This document shows, one piece after another, positions 38,614-47,835 of a stretch of DNA of 64,000 bases. How positions within the stretch are numbered: position 1 is the stretch's first letter; each line of letters starts with the position of its first letter. Origin of the DNA: an uncultured Clostridia bacterium. GTDB lineage: Bacteria > Bacillota > Clostridia > TANB77 > CAG-508. The position numbers and the translations under genes are program-made. The notes beneath the pieces are model-generated. The model had not been told where the DNA came from, made no database searches, and worked only from the letters and a program-made list of their open reading frames with translations. Where the stretch lies: contig CAKPDY010000005.1 of NCBI GenBank assembly GCA_934149165.1, positions 11,221-75,220 on the forward strand. The letters run 5' to 3'.

Positions 38614-39930
38614 TTAATTATTTTTTAGTATTTTTATTGTATCATCTATTGTTGTAGTAATCTGTTCACCTGTTACCATATTCTTTAAAGACAATTTATT
38701 TTCTTTAATTTCATCTTCTCCTATTACAATAACATATGGAACATTTAATTTACTTGCATATTTAAATTGATTTTTTATTTTAGCTTTATTAGTATATATT
38801 TGTGTATTAATACCTTCATTTCTTAACTTTGTTGCAATCTCTATACTTTTTGAAAAATCATCTATCATTGAAATAATTAAAACCTTTGAAATTGAAGTAT
38901 TTTCAATTTCAATTATTTTTTTATCTGTTAATTGAAAAAACAATCTTGTTAATCCTATTGAAATTCCTACTCCTGGCAATTTCTTATCTGTATAATACTC
39001 TGCTAAATTATCATACCTTCCACCAGAACACACACTTCCTAAGTTTCTATATTCATTTAAAAAAGTTTCATATACTGTTCCTGTATAATAATCTAATCCT
39101 CTTGCTATTGTTAAATCTATTTTATAATTTTCTACTGGAACTCCAAATAAATTAATATTTTTTGCAACTTCTTCTAGTTCATTTACCCCTAATTCAAATA
39201 ATTCATTATTTATTTTTAAATTTCGTAATGATTGAATTGTATATTGTATATCTCCACTAATTGAAATAAAATTCATAATAATTTCTATTTTATTTTCTTC
39301 TACACCTAAATCATTAATTTCTTTAATTACATTTTCTTTTCCTATTTTATCAATTTTATCTATAATTCTTAAAATATCTACAGATTTTTCTCTTAATTCA
39401 AGTGATTCAAATAATCCATTTAATATTTTTCTATTATTAATACTTATTGTAAAATTATTAAATCCTAATTCTTTAAATGTGGCATATATAATACTTGGTA
39501 TTTCTGCATCATTTATTAAACTTAATTCATTTTCCCCGATTATGTCTATATCGCATTGATAAAATTCACGAAATCTACCTTTTTGTGCCTTTTCACCTCT
39601 ATACACTTTTCCAATTTGATATCTTCTAAAAGGGAAGTTAATATGTGCATAATTTTCTGTTACATATTTTGCAAGTGGAACTGTTAAATCAAACCTTAAT
39701 GATAAATCTGATTCACCTTTATTAAACCTATATATTTGTTTTTCTGTTTCACCACCTGCTTTTGCTAATAAAACTTCTGATGATTCTATTACTGGTGTAT
39801 CTAATGGTAAAAATCCAAATTTTTCATATGTTTTTTGTATTTTTTCTTTCATTTGATTAAATACTATTTGTTCATTTGGTAATAATTGCATAAAACCTGG
39901 CAATGTTCTTGGTGTTACTTTTTCGCTCAT
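38614..39930 (-). CDS. hisS: Histidyl-tRNA synthetase
   Basis: This class II synthetase charges tRNA-His. The 438-residue protein has motif 2 (SLRFDLTVPLAKYV, YRGEKAQKGRFREFYQCDID), the histidine-specific ARGLDYYTGTVYE and the motif 3 region (GVGISIGLTRLF). Length is normal. The 256-base gap upstream is shared with the divergent deacetylase gene and holds a repeated element; no T-box is visible. The ATG follows AGGAGG. Confidence 0.97.
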   Translation of the reverse strand: MSEKVTPRTLPGFMQLLPNEQIVFNQMKEKIQKTYEKFGFLPLDTPVIESSEVLLAKAGGETEKQIYRFNKGESDLSLRFDLTVPLAKYVTENYAHINFPFRRYQIGKVYRGEKAQKGRFREFYQCDIDIIGENELSLINDAEIPSIIYATFKELGFNNFTISINNRKILNGLFESLELREKSVDILRIIDKIDKIGKENVIKEINDLGVEENKIEIIMNFISISGDIQYTIQSLRNLKINNELFELGVNELEEVAKNINLFGVPVENYKIDLTIARGLDYYTGTVYETFLNEYRNLGSVCSGGRYDNLAEYYTDKKLPGVGISIGLTRLFFQLTDKKIIEIENTSISKVLIISMIDDFSKSIEIATKLRNEGINTQIYTNKAKIKNQFKYASKLNVPYVIVIGEDEIKENKLSLKNMVTGEQITTTIDDTIKILKNN

Positions 39931-40067
39931 ATATATTTATCCTCCTATTTGTTAATTTTAAATGTATGTTATTACATTTTTCATTTTTTGTCAATTTACT
40001 ATGTATTATATCATATTTTTATTTTTGTGTAAACAGTTGTTTGTAATTTTAAGCAAAAAATTATTCT

Positions 40068-40110
40068 TTAACACTTTTTATTGTAGAATAGGCTGAAAAG
40101 TATTAAATAT
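40068..40110 (+). repeat. Intergenic repeated element, copy 3
   Basis: It contains CACTTTTTATTGTAGAATAG then GCTGAAAAGTATTAAAT, matching the shared core, with complementary ends (ACTTTT and AAAAGT). It lies between hisS and the divergent deacetylase gene. Confidence 0.65.
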
Positions 40111-40186
40111 AACGAAAAAACTATTTAAAATTTAACACATATATGTTATACTTCACCTAATTAAAACTAAAAAGGAGGAATCAACA

Positions 40187-41062
40187 TTGAAAAAATTTCT
40201 AATTTTACTTATTGCATTAATTATACTTGCACTTATACTAGTACCAACATTATTTAAAACAACAAACACACCAAACACAACTCAAGACGAATTAATAAAA
40301 AATGCAACAAACACAGAACAAAACGAAACAATACAAGAACCACAAATTTCCCAAACAGAAAAAATTAATCAACAACGTAAAACATGCTCAGAAATTACAA
40401 CATCAAGAAACTTACCAGTATTAATGTATCACTTTTTTTATGATGAACAAGCAGGTGAAACAGGTTCAGACAACAACTTTATGGAAATTCACAATTTTGA
40501 AAACCAAATCAAATACTTAGCAGAAAACAATTATTATGTACCATCTTGGTCAGAAGTAAAAGACTTTGTAGACGGAAAAATAGGATTACCTGAAAAAAGT
40601 GTTGTTATTACTGTTGATGATGGTGATGAATCATTTTTCAGATTAGCAGTACCAGTTTTAGAAAAATATAATTTTTATTCTACATCATTTTTAATAACCT
40701 CATGGTACGCAAATTGCATACAACAATACACTTCACCAGTAGTTGATTTTCAATCACATTCACACAACATGCATATTCCTGGTTCAGATGGAAAAGGTGC
40801 ATTTTTAACATTATCTTATAATGACGCGTGTACTGATTTAAACACTTCACGTTCTATAATTGGCGAAAATTGTAAAGTTTTCTGTTACCCTTTTGGTCAT
40901 TATAACTCAAATGTAGAAAAAACTTTACAAGATTGTAATTATATTTTGGCATTTACTACAAAATATGGGCGTGTTTCACCTAACTCGAATTGTTATGAAC
41001 TACCTAGAATACGTATGTCTAAAAGTGATTCATTAAATTCATTTATAAAAAAAGTAGAATAA
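40187..41062 (+). CDS. Membrane-anchored polysaccharide deacetylase (NodB-type)
   Basis: The 291-residue protein has an N-terminal signal-anchor helix (about 4-23), a Thr/Gln/Asn-rich linker and a NodB-like domain. The first metal motif is VITVDDGDESF in place of the usual TFDDG, and the second is SHSHNMH. YHFFYD precedes them and FCYPFGHYN follows. It probably removes acetyl groups from cell-wall or surface polysaccharide outside the membrane. The start is TTG after AAGGAGG. A cysteine pair (C126-type positions) is scattered but no lipobox is seen. Confidence 0.9.
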   Translation: MKKFLILLIALIILALILVPTLFKTTNTPNTTQDELIKNATNTEQNETIQEPQISQTEKINQQRKTCSEITTSRNLPVLMYHFFYDEQAGETGSDNNFMEIHNFENQIKYLAENNYYVPSWSEVKDFVDGKIGLPEKSVVITVDDGDESFFRLAVPVLEKYNFYSTSFLITSWYANCIQQYTSPVVDFQSHSHNMHIPGSDGKGAFLTLSYNDACTDLNTSRSIIGENCKVFCYPFGHYNSNVEKTLQDCNYILAFTTKYGRVSPNSNCYELPRIRMSKSDSLNSFIKKVE

Positions 41063-41163
41063 GTTTAAATTTTCATATTTACTTTCAATAAATAATAATA
41101 TATACTTACATTATGAATAAGTATTTTTAATAATTTTGTATATACTAATAAACGGAGGAACAT

Positions 41164-41745
41164 ATGGAAAAAATAGTAAACAAAAAAATATCTAAAGATA
41201 TTATTCTTAATTTTGTACCCTATATTTTTTGTTTTTTTATATTTTCATTTTTAGGTTGGGTAATGGAAACTGCATTTTGTTATGGATTATTAGGTCAATA
41301 CACAAAAAGAGGATTTTTATATTCTCCAATATGCCCTATTTATGGTACTGGAGCACTTATTTTGACTATATATTTAGATAAAACAACTACACATAAAAAC
41401 TACAGTACTTTAAAAAATTATATTAAATTTTTTATTTTATTTACTATAGTATTCTCATTTTTTGAATATTTAGTAGGCTTTGCCCTTGATGCTCTTTTTT
41501 CTGCACGATGGTGGGATTATTCAGATAGTAAATATAATTTAAATGGAAGAATTACATTATTTAATTCTTTTTGTTGGGGAGTAATAACAGTTCTTTTTGT
41601 ACGCTTTATATATCCTTTAATTAAAAAATTTAATAAAAAAATAATTTCAAAAATTCCTAACAAACTTCAAATTATGCTATCTATAATTTTCTTATGTGGA
41701 ATTTTAGTTGATTTTATAATGTCTTGTATTAAATACTTAAAATAA
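41164..41745 (+). CDS. CmpB-like putative ABC transporter permease (PF06541)
   Basis: The 193-residue membrane protein has about five hydrophobic helices and the family motif FSFLGWVMETAF near residue 26-37, followed by RGFLYSPICPIYGTGAL. These are typical of the ABC_trans_CmpB family. ABC association is by family name only, and no ATPase gene is nearby. The ATG follows a GGAGG site. A bidirectional terminator follows. Confidence 0.85.
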   Translation: MEKIVNKKISKDIILNFVPYIFCFFIFSFLGWVMETAFCYGLLGQYTKRGFLYSPICPIYGTGALILTIYLDKTTTHKNYSTLKNYIKFFILFTIVFSFFEYLVGFALDALFSARWWDYSDSKYNLNGRITLFNSFCWGVITVLFVRFIYPLIKKFNKKIISKIPNKLQIMLSIIFLCGILVDFIMSCIKYLK

Positions 41746-41776
41746 AGCACAATGCAAATTGCCTTGTGCTTTATTT
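41742..41776. terminator. Bidirectional terminator
   Basis: ATAAAGCACAA pairs with TTGTGCTTTAT, with A and T runs on both sides, between the convergent 41164 and 41776 genes. Confidence 0.85.
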
Positions 41777-42366
41777 TATTTTTTATAACTAATAGCCAAT
41801 CCATCACCAACTTCTAAAATTTCTGTATCTAAATTAGCATCTTCATTAACTCTAGCAATATATTCCCTTAAGTTTCTTACTGCAGTACGTTGCTTATGTT
41901 TATTATAATCACTCATAACATAACCTTTATATAAAACATTATCTGCAATTATTACACCATTATCATTAATCATACGTAATGCCTGCTCTAAGAAAAATGG
42001 ATATTTTCCTTTTGCTGCATCAATAAACACTACATCATATTTATTATTTAATGTAGGCAAAATTTCTACAGCATCACCTTCATACAAATGAATTATATTG
42101 TCAACACCAACATTTTTAAAGTTTAATTTTGCTTCTTGTATTCTTTCTTCATCTCTTTCAATTGTATCAATATATCCATTTTCTGTTAGATATTCTGAAA
42201 AACACATTGCTGAATATCCAACAGCTGCACCTATTTCAAGTATTTTGTTAGGTCTTACTTTTTTTAAAATATTTGCAATTACTTCTAAAGTATCATCCAT
42301 TATTATAGGAACATTATTTTGTAAAGCTTTTTGTTTAACTTTTTCTAATTCTTCTTTATTTAACAT
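41776..42366 (-). CDS. trmR: O-methyltransferase of the TrmR/YrrM family
   Basis: This SAM-dependent enzyme in Bacillus methylates 5-hydroxyuridine in tRNA. The 196-residue protein has the SAM motif ILEIGAAVGYSAM, the acidic loop TIERDEERI, VVFIDAAKGKYPFF and the metal-site NVLYKGYV. Length is right for TrmR rather than longer small-molecule O-methyltransferases. It follows the EndoQ-like gene by 40 bases on the same strand. Confidence 0.85.
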   Translation of the reverse strand: MLNKEELEKVKQKALQNNVPIIMDDTLEVIANILKKVRPNKILEIGAAVGYSAMCFSEYLTENGYIDTIERDEERIQEAKLNFKNVGVDNIIHLYEGDAVEILPTLNNKYDVVFIDAAKGKYPFFLEQALRMINDNGVIIADNVLYKGYVMSDYNKHKQRTAVRNLREYIARVNEDANLDTEILEVGDGLAISYKK

Positions 42367-42406
42367 TTTTATAATTTTCCCTCCGTTGCCACTTCATATT
42401 TTCTAA

Positions 42407-43600
42407 TTATCCAACACTAACTTTACCATAAACTCCGCCTCCGCCAGCTTGAATATTTATATTACCAGAACATGCATTAGAAATAGTATTTGCAGCCTTT
42501 GTGCCAACAACACCTTCAATATCATCTTTTGATAATTTATGTAAAATATTCATTTCAGTATCAAAACTATCTAATAATTTATTTATAGTTTTTGGTCCTA
42601 AACCAGGCATAAAAGTTAATGGAATTTGATATATATATGGTGGTCTAAAAGAAGGACTTTTTGTTTCTTTTTTATCTTTTATTACTTCTATTCTATCAAA
42701 AACTCCCATTGTAATATTAGAACTATCACAATTTGGACATTGTAATACAGGTGCTACCCCCTCAACTGGTTTTCCGCATTTTTCACAAAATGTTCTATGA
42801 TATTTTCCAAGTTTTGGGTCTAATCCATAATTTGCTAAAATTCTTCTACCACCTTCATTTTTCAAAGCCATTATTAATTCTTTAAAACTTATGTCTTGTA
42901 ATAAAATTTTATTATATTCTCTAGCTATTTTAGGTAATGAATGTGCATCAGAATTTGTTATAAATGTTTTTGTTTCTAATTCTGAAATCTCATCGGCTAA
43001 AAATGTGTCTGAACTTAAACCTAATTCTATAGCTGGAATTTTACTAAACTTTTCTTTAAATATTTTTGATAACCTATCTGTACAATTTCCATAAAAACTT
43101 TTATGTGGTGTAAATACATGTGCTGGAATTAATACACCATTATATTTTTCAACAATATCAACTAATTCATATGCTGATATATTAGCTCTTTGTGAACTTA
43201 ATGTAATATTTTTTATATGTGTACTCATTTCTTTTGAAAAAGCTTTTATATCTTTTAAACTTGGAAAATAGCAAAGATTATGTGCACTTCCAGTTTTTCC
43301 TTCATCATTTATTTCAGATGTTTCTATTTCACTTCCTAAAATTATACAAACCTTATCTTTATAAATAATTCCTCCATCAGCTATTTCATATGCTTCACCT
43401 GTTTCCAAAAAATTTTCTATATCTTCTATTACATATGGTGATGCACAGTCTATTATTCCTACAACACTAATTCCTTTTCTATCAACACATTCTTTTGCTA
43501 TGTTAGCAAAATTTAAAGACCTTGCTGCTGTTATTTTTATTGGTTTTCCGTTTTCAGACCTTCCTATATGTACATGTAAATCTGCAAAAATTTCGTTCAT
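42407..43600 (-). CDS. Endonuclease Q family PHP protein
   Basis: EndoQ enzymes cut DNA 5' of deaminated bases and other lesions. The 397-residue protein has an N-terminal PHP domain with FADLHVHIGRS and TNSDAHSLPK, a zinc ribbon with CEKCGKPVEG and CPNCDSS (about residues 270-300), and a C-terminal helix-hairpin-helix (MPGLGPKTINKLLDSF). This domain order matches EndoQ. The C-terminus ends in a Gly-rich AGGGGVYG tail. It lies in a minus-strand group with tmcAL and the methyltransferase gene. Confidence 0.87.
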   Translation of the reverse strand: MNEIFADLHVHIGRSENGKPIKITAARSLNFANIAKECVDRKGISVVGIIDCASPYVIEDIENFLETGEAYEIADGGIIYKDKVCIILGSEIETSEINDEGKTGSAHNLCYFPSLKDIKAFSKEMSTHIKNITLSSQRANISAYELVDIVEKYNGVLIPAHVFTPHKSFYGNCTDRLSKIFKEKFSKIPAIELGLSSDTFLADEISELETKTFITNSDAHSLPKIAREYNKILLQDISFKELIMALKNEGGRRILANYGLDPKLGKYHRTFCEKCGKPVEGVAPVLQCPNCDSSNITMGVFDRIEVIKDKKETKSPSFRPPYIYQIPLTFMPGLGPKTINKLLDSFDTEMNILHKLSKDDIEGVVGTKAANTISNACSGNINIQAGGGGVYGKVSVG

Positions 43601-43639
43601 TTATATTTCTCCTTTATCTTATATTTTTTGTTAAATTTA

Positions 43640-44879
43640 TTAAATATCATTAATAATCATATTTTTTGTAAAATCTAAATTAGCCATAGAATCCCCCCTA
43701 TAGCCCAAAGTATATACATTTGTAGCAAAAATATCAATATCAAGCATTCTTTTGTAAGTTTTATTTGTATTATTATCTAAAAATCTTTTAACAGATGTTA
43801 TAACCTCCATTTTAGGATTATTTTGGGCTATTCCAGATAATAGTAATTTTCCTTTTTTATTAAATCCTAAAACTCTTGCATATGGAACCACCTTTTTAGC
43901 TAATTGAACATCTTTTTTCGTAATTCCAAGTAATGCAAATATTAATATTCTTTGAATTCTAGTTTGAGTATACCTTTTTGTTTTTACAATATTAATAAAA
44001 TCATATATATTATTGCAAAAGTTTGCTGCATTTTTTATTGTATTTTCTAACCCTTCAGTAACATCTGGTAAATCAGCAATTTGTGGTATTGTCATTTTTC
44101 TTAACACATAAAAAATTTCTTTTTCAAATTTTTGAATATCAAAAATAACATTTCCAATTTCAAACTCTTTTCTTACAGTTTCATAACATTCACATGGCAT
44201 AACTTTTCTTAACCCTTGAAAATCTTTATTCATAAGCATTTTTCTAATTGCAGTTGCACTTGCAAAATCATCTACAATTTTATTATCATTATAATAAACT
44301 TTTTCTCTTTTTATTGAAACAGGTGATATTGTACTTTTATTTATTTTCAAAGCTTTTAAATATTCTACACCTAAAATATTATTTGGATTATTCAATATAT
44401 TTTTATATCTAATATCATCATTAAAAAATCTAATTAAAGCATTTTCTCTTGCTTTTGGAAAAGAAGCACCCATTTTTAGTTCTTCTTTTAAAAATGATAC
44501 ATATTCTTTCGGTTCATCAGTTATTATTGATGCAATATTATTTAAAGCTGCAAAATCTGATGTTTCTGTTCCAAATGAAATAGTATCTACTACCTTTAAA
44601 TTTTCTAGCAATCTTACAGCACCGTGAAGCAAAATTTTCAGCACTTGCAACACTATACACTGTAGGTAATTCTAATACTAAATCAACTCCATTTTGTAAA
44701 GCCATTTTAGCCTTTGTCCATTTATCAACTATAGATGTATTCCCTCTTTGAACAAAATTACCACTCATTATACATATTGTATATTGTGCTCCTGTTAATT
44801 CTTTTGTTTTTTGTATATGATATAAATGGCCATTATGAAATGGGTTATATTCTGCTATTATTCCTAATACTTCACTCAT
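43640..44879 (-). CDS. tmcAL: tRNA(Met) cytidine acetate ligase, read through a +1 shift at CGG
   Basis: TmcAL makes N4-acetylcytidine at the wobble base of elongator tRNA-Met using acetate and ATP. The nucleotidyltransferase motif IIAEYNPFHNGHLYHI and the next motif GNFVQRGNTSIVDKW are at the N-terminus. After codon 85 (TCA) the zero-frame codon is CGG (44624-44622). Skipping C gives GGT and restores GAVRLLENLKVVDTISFGTE, a conserved core segment. The joined protein is 412 residues, as usual for TmcAL. Unshifted translation stops about 28 codons after the site. The second half also opens at an internal ATG but would lack the active site. Confidence 0.93.
44622..44624 (-). other. +1 frameshift site at CGG in tmcAL
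   Basis: The minus strand reads GCT TCA CGG TGC in frame zero. Skipping C gives GGT GCT GTA AGA, restoring SAENFASGAVRLLENL, the TmcAL family sequence. Confidence 0.85.
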
Positions 44880-44987
44880 TTTATGTTATTTTTCACCTTC
44901 ATTCTTTTTTATAAATCTTGCATATATAAGACTTTACTGTTATAATATCATAAACAAAATAAACAAACAATAGAAAGGGTAAAAAAA

Positions 44988-45425
44988 ATGGAAGAAGTTA
45001 CAATTTATACAGATGGTGCATGTTCTGGTAATCCTGGACCTGGTGGTTGGGGAACAATTTTAATGTATAAAAATAATAAAAAAGAAATATCTGGTGGTTG
45101 CAAAAATACAACAAACAACATAATGGAAATAACTGCTGTTATTGAAGGATTAAAACTTTTAAAATTTCCATGCACAGTTAATCTTTATAGTGATAGTGCT
45201 TATGTAATAAACTGTTTTAATCAAGGTTGGATTTATAACTGGATAAAAAAGGGTTGGAAAACTTCTAATAATGAACCTGTTAAGAATAGAGAATTATGGG
45301 AGGAATTATATAATTTAACTAAAATTCACAAAGTTAATTTTATAAAGGTTAAAGGACATAGTGATAATGAATTTAATAATAGATGTGATGAATTAGCTAG
45401 AAATGCTATAAAAAATTATAATTAA
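44988..45425 (+). CDS. rnhA: Ribonuclease HI
   Basis: RNase HI cuts RNA in RNA-DNA hybrids. The 145-residue protein begins MEEVTIYTDGACSGNPGPGGWG. The four acidic metal ligands are visible: Asp9 (YTDGAC), Glu47 (NIMEIT), Asp69 (YSDSAYV) and an Asp near 131 (NRCDELAR). The histidine loop KGHSDNEFNN is intact. It is a single gene with a bidirectional terminator after it. Confidence 0.97.
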   Translation: MEEVTIYTDGACSGNPGPGGWGTILMYKNNKKEISGGCKNTTNNIMEITAVIEGLKLLKFPCTVNLYSDSAYVINCFNQGWIYNWIKKGWKTSNNEPVKNRELWEELYNLTKIHKVNFIKVKGHSDNEFNNRCDELARNAIKNYN

Positions 45426-45442
45426 AAAATTTTTAAACATAC

Positions 45443-45487
45443 AAAAATGAGATTTGAGTTTAAATTATAACTCAAATCTCATTTTTT
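45443..45487. terminator. Bidirectional terminator
   Basis: AAAATGAGATTTGAGTT pairs with AACTCAAATCTCATTTT across a ten-base A/T loop, between the convergent rnhA and 45499 genes. Confidence 0.9.
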
Positions 45488-45498
45488 ATAATTAATTT

Positions 45499-46593
45499 TT
45501 ATTCCATTTCAAAAAATGATTTAAGTATTCCTTTTTTTAATAATTCTTCAAATATATTTGACAAAATTAACAAAATAATTGGACCTATCATTAAACCTAA
45601 AACACCTGCTAATCTAAATCCTGTATACATTCCAATTAATGTAAAAATTGGATGCATTCCCATTTGTTTACTAACCATTTTAGGTTCTATAAATTGTTTT
45701 AAAATTGCCCAAACTCCCCATATTGATGCAACAACTATAGCAAGTGGTATATTTCCTATAAAAGCCAAATATACTGCCCATGGTATCATTACAGTACCTG
45801 CTCCAAATAGTGGTAATAAATCTACAAATCCAATAATAGTAGCCATTAAAATTGGATATTTTATATCTAGTCCTACTAAATCAGTTATTATTAAACCTAC
45901 AAGAACTAATATAAAACATATAAATGATAATTTTGCTTCTGCTTTTATATAATTCCATGTTACTTTGCACATTTCATTATAAATTTCTTTAACTTTTTCC
46001 ACCCATTTTTTTGGAACTTGATTTTTTATTTGATTAGTTACATATTTTCTGTCTAAACATGTAAAAATTATAGCTAAAATAGTAATAACTACATATGTAA
46101 TTATTGTTGGAATTGATGTAGCTTTTGTAATCATATATTTTCCAATATTTATTGCACCATTTTTTAAAGCTTCTATTATTCCACCAGTAGATTCTTTTGC
46201 CAAATCTACCATTTGATGTGGTATTATTGTTCTTCCTTCTTGCACTTCATTTAAAAAGTCCATAGAATAATTATATAATCCAACAAAGTAATCATTTGAA
46301 TTTTCAATTAAATTTTTACACTCTGAAATTAATTTTGTTATACCTAATGTTAATAAAGTTCCAATTATAGAAAACACCAACACTAATGATATAATACAGG
46401 CCATTTTTCTTTTCATTTTACACTTTTGCATAAAAAAGTTCACTATTGGTTCAATAGACATTGATACTAATATGGCTATTATAAATGGTAAATAAAACAT
46501 TGCTAATTTATATGCTAAAAATAATGCTACTATACAAAAAATTACTACTAATAATTTAATACCTATTTTTTTATAATACTTATTTTTTTCCAT
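45499..46593 (-). CDS. AI-2E family membrane protein, YtvI-like
   Basis: The 364-residue protein has about seven to eight membrane helices and the AI-2E/PerM family C-terminus (PLFGAGTVMIPWAVYLAFIG, IEPKMVSKQMGMHPIFTLIGMYTGFRLAG). In spore-formers such proteins are often YtvI, a sporulation membrane protein of unknown role. The middle has a long amphipathic region (about 65-150). It follows the 46608 gene by 14 bases, so both may be one transcript. Confidence 0.85.
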   Translation of the reverse strand: MEKNKYYKKIGIKLLVVIFCIVALFLAYKLAMFYLPFIIAILVSMSIEPIVNFFMQKCKMKRKMACIISLVLVFSIIGTLLTLGITKLISECKNLIENSNDYFVGLYNYSMDFLNEVQEGRTIIPHQMVDLAKESTGGIIEALKNGAINIGKYMITKATSIPTIITYVVITILAIIFTCLDRKYVTNQIKNQVPKKWVEKVKEIYNEMCKVTWNYIKAEAKLSFICFILVLVGLIITDLVGLDIKYPILMATIIGFVDLLPLFGAGTVMIPWAVYLAFIGNIPLAIVVASIWGVWAILKQFIEPKMVSKQMGMHPIFTLIGMYTGFRLAGVLGLMIGPIILLILSNIFEELLKKGILKSFFEME

Positions 46594-46607
46594 TATTTTC
46601 TCCTTTT

Positions 46608-47651
46608 TTATCTTATTTTATCTGAACTATTAATATCTATATTATTTTGCATATTTATTGCACTTGTTTCTGCTATATATGAATTTTTGTTAACATTTTT
46701 ACCTGTTTCTTTTAAATTTTGTTTAAAAGCATTAATTTTATTTATTAAATTGTTGTTTTTATCTAAACTTATTGAACTGTATATTTTCTGTTGTTTATGT
46801 GACCTTTGTGTTTCTATAAATTTTTCTATTCCTTGAATAATTGTATTTTTAGGTTTTTGTATTACTTTTCTTCTTTTATTATCAAATATTACTAATTCAT
46901 TAGAAATTCTATCAGCTCTTGCCATTTTCTTCATATTTTTATTTTCTATTTCTGTAAATTTACCAGTTTTTAAATTTCTATTTAACTCATATTTAATTTT
47001 AAAAGGTTTGTAAATACTATTTCCATCAAGTACTTCTCTTATATACATTTTAGCATAATCCATTTTTCCTTCTTTTAAGAAAATACGAATAATATCTGGA
47101 TTTAACTTATATATTTTTTCTTCATCAACTTTTAATTCTTTAAAAACATTAATACCATAATTTTGCCTTTTCAACTCATTTAAAATTACTTGCCTTTTAT
47201 AAGCTAAGTTTGTAATATTTTTTATATTATAATTTATTGTTTTAGTTTTTCTTCCATGTTCATAATATGATATTTCATATTTTCCTTTATTTGAATTATA
47301 TTTTATTAACATTTTTAATCCATCATTTTTTATGTTACTTCTTTTTGTTTGTAATTTTAAATTTTTTAGTGATAATTTTGAATATGCTTCTGTTATTTTT
47401 TTATTTACATATGGATCTGTATAATAATTGTTTTTATCACAGTATTTTTTATATTTTTGTTTTACCTCTCCTATTGTTTTTATTAATTCTTCTATATTTT
47501 TATTTTTAGTATTTTCATTAAGCTCTACTAATTTTTTTAGATAATAGCTTGTTTGTAAACTGCTTATTGTGTTTATTTTTATATTAAAACTTTTTTCTAT
47601 TTTTTCCTTTGTTTTATTTAATTCTTTTTCATATGATGATTGTTCTTCCAT
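46608..47651 (-). CDS. Unrecognised basic protein, 347 residues
   Basis: I do not recognise the family. The product is very rich in Lys, Asn and Ile, with no signal peptide or membrane helix. A repeated-looking segment GKYEISYYEHGRKTKTINYN is followed by helical segments. The start at 47651 is chosen because AGGGGG lies 12 bases upstream; longer in-frame forms lack such a site. It begins an operon with the YtvI-like gene. Nothing in it matches a known domain by eye. Confidence 0.7.
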   Translation of the reverse strand: MEEQSSYEKELNKTKEKIEKSFNIKINTISSLQTSYYLKKLVELNENTKNKNIEELIKTIGEVKQKYKKYCDKNNYYTDPYVNKKITEAYSKLSLKNLKLQTKRSNIKNDGLKMLIKYNSNKGKYEISYYEHGRKTKTINYNIKNITNLAYKRQVILNELKRQNYGINVFKELKVDEEKIYKLNPDIIRIFLKEGKMDYAKMYIREVLDGNSIYKPFKIKYELNRNLKTGKFTEIENKNMKKMARADRISNELVIFDNKRRKVIQKPKNTIIQGIEKFIETQRSHKQQKIYSSISLDKNNNLINKINAFKQNLKETGKNVNKNSYIAETSAINMQNNIDINSSDKIR

Positions 47652-47742
47652 AACTTTATACATCCCCCTATCTTTATAATTATAACATTTATTTATTTTC
47701 ATTACAATCATTTTTTTATTTTTTCCTGATTTTTTATTACTG

Positions 47743-47776
47743 TTTAATACTTTTTATTATAAAGTAGACTAAAAAG
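47743..47776 (+). repeat. Intergenic repeated element, copy 4
   Basis: It contains AATACTTTTTATTATAAAG then TAGACTAAAAAG, matching the shared core. A small stem GCTAAG / CTTAGC follows. It lies upstream of asnB. Confidence 0.65.
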
Positions 47777-47835
47777 CTAAGAAACATTTTGCAAACCTTA
47801 GCATATAATACTTATACTAGGAGGTACTAAAAATT

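Noticed and set aside
43640..44653. A separate gene starting at an internal ATG downstream of the tmcAL shift
   Set aside because: It would lack the nucleotidyltransferase motif and has no ribosome binding site; the +1 join gives the complete family protein.
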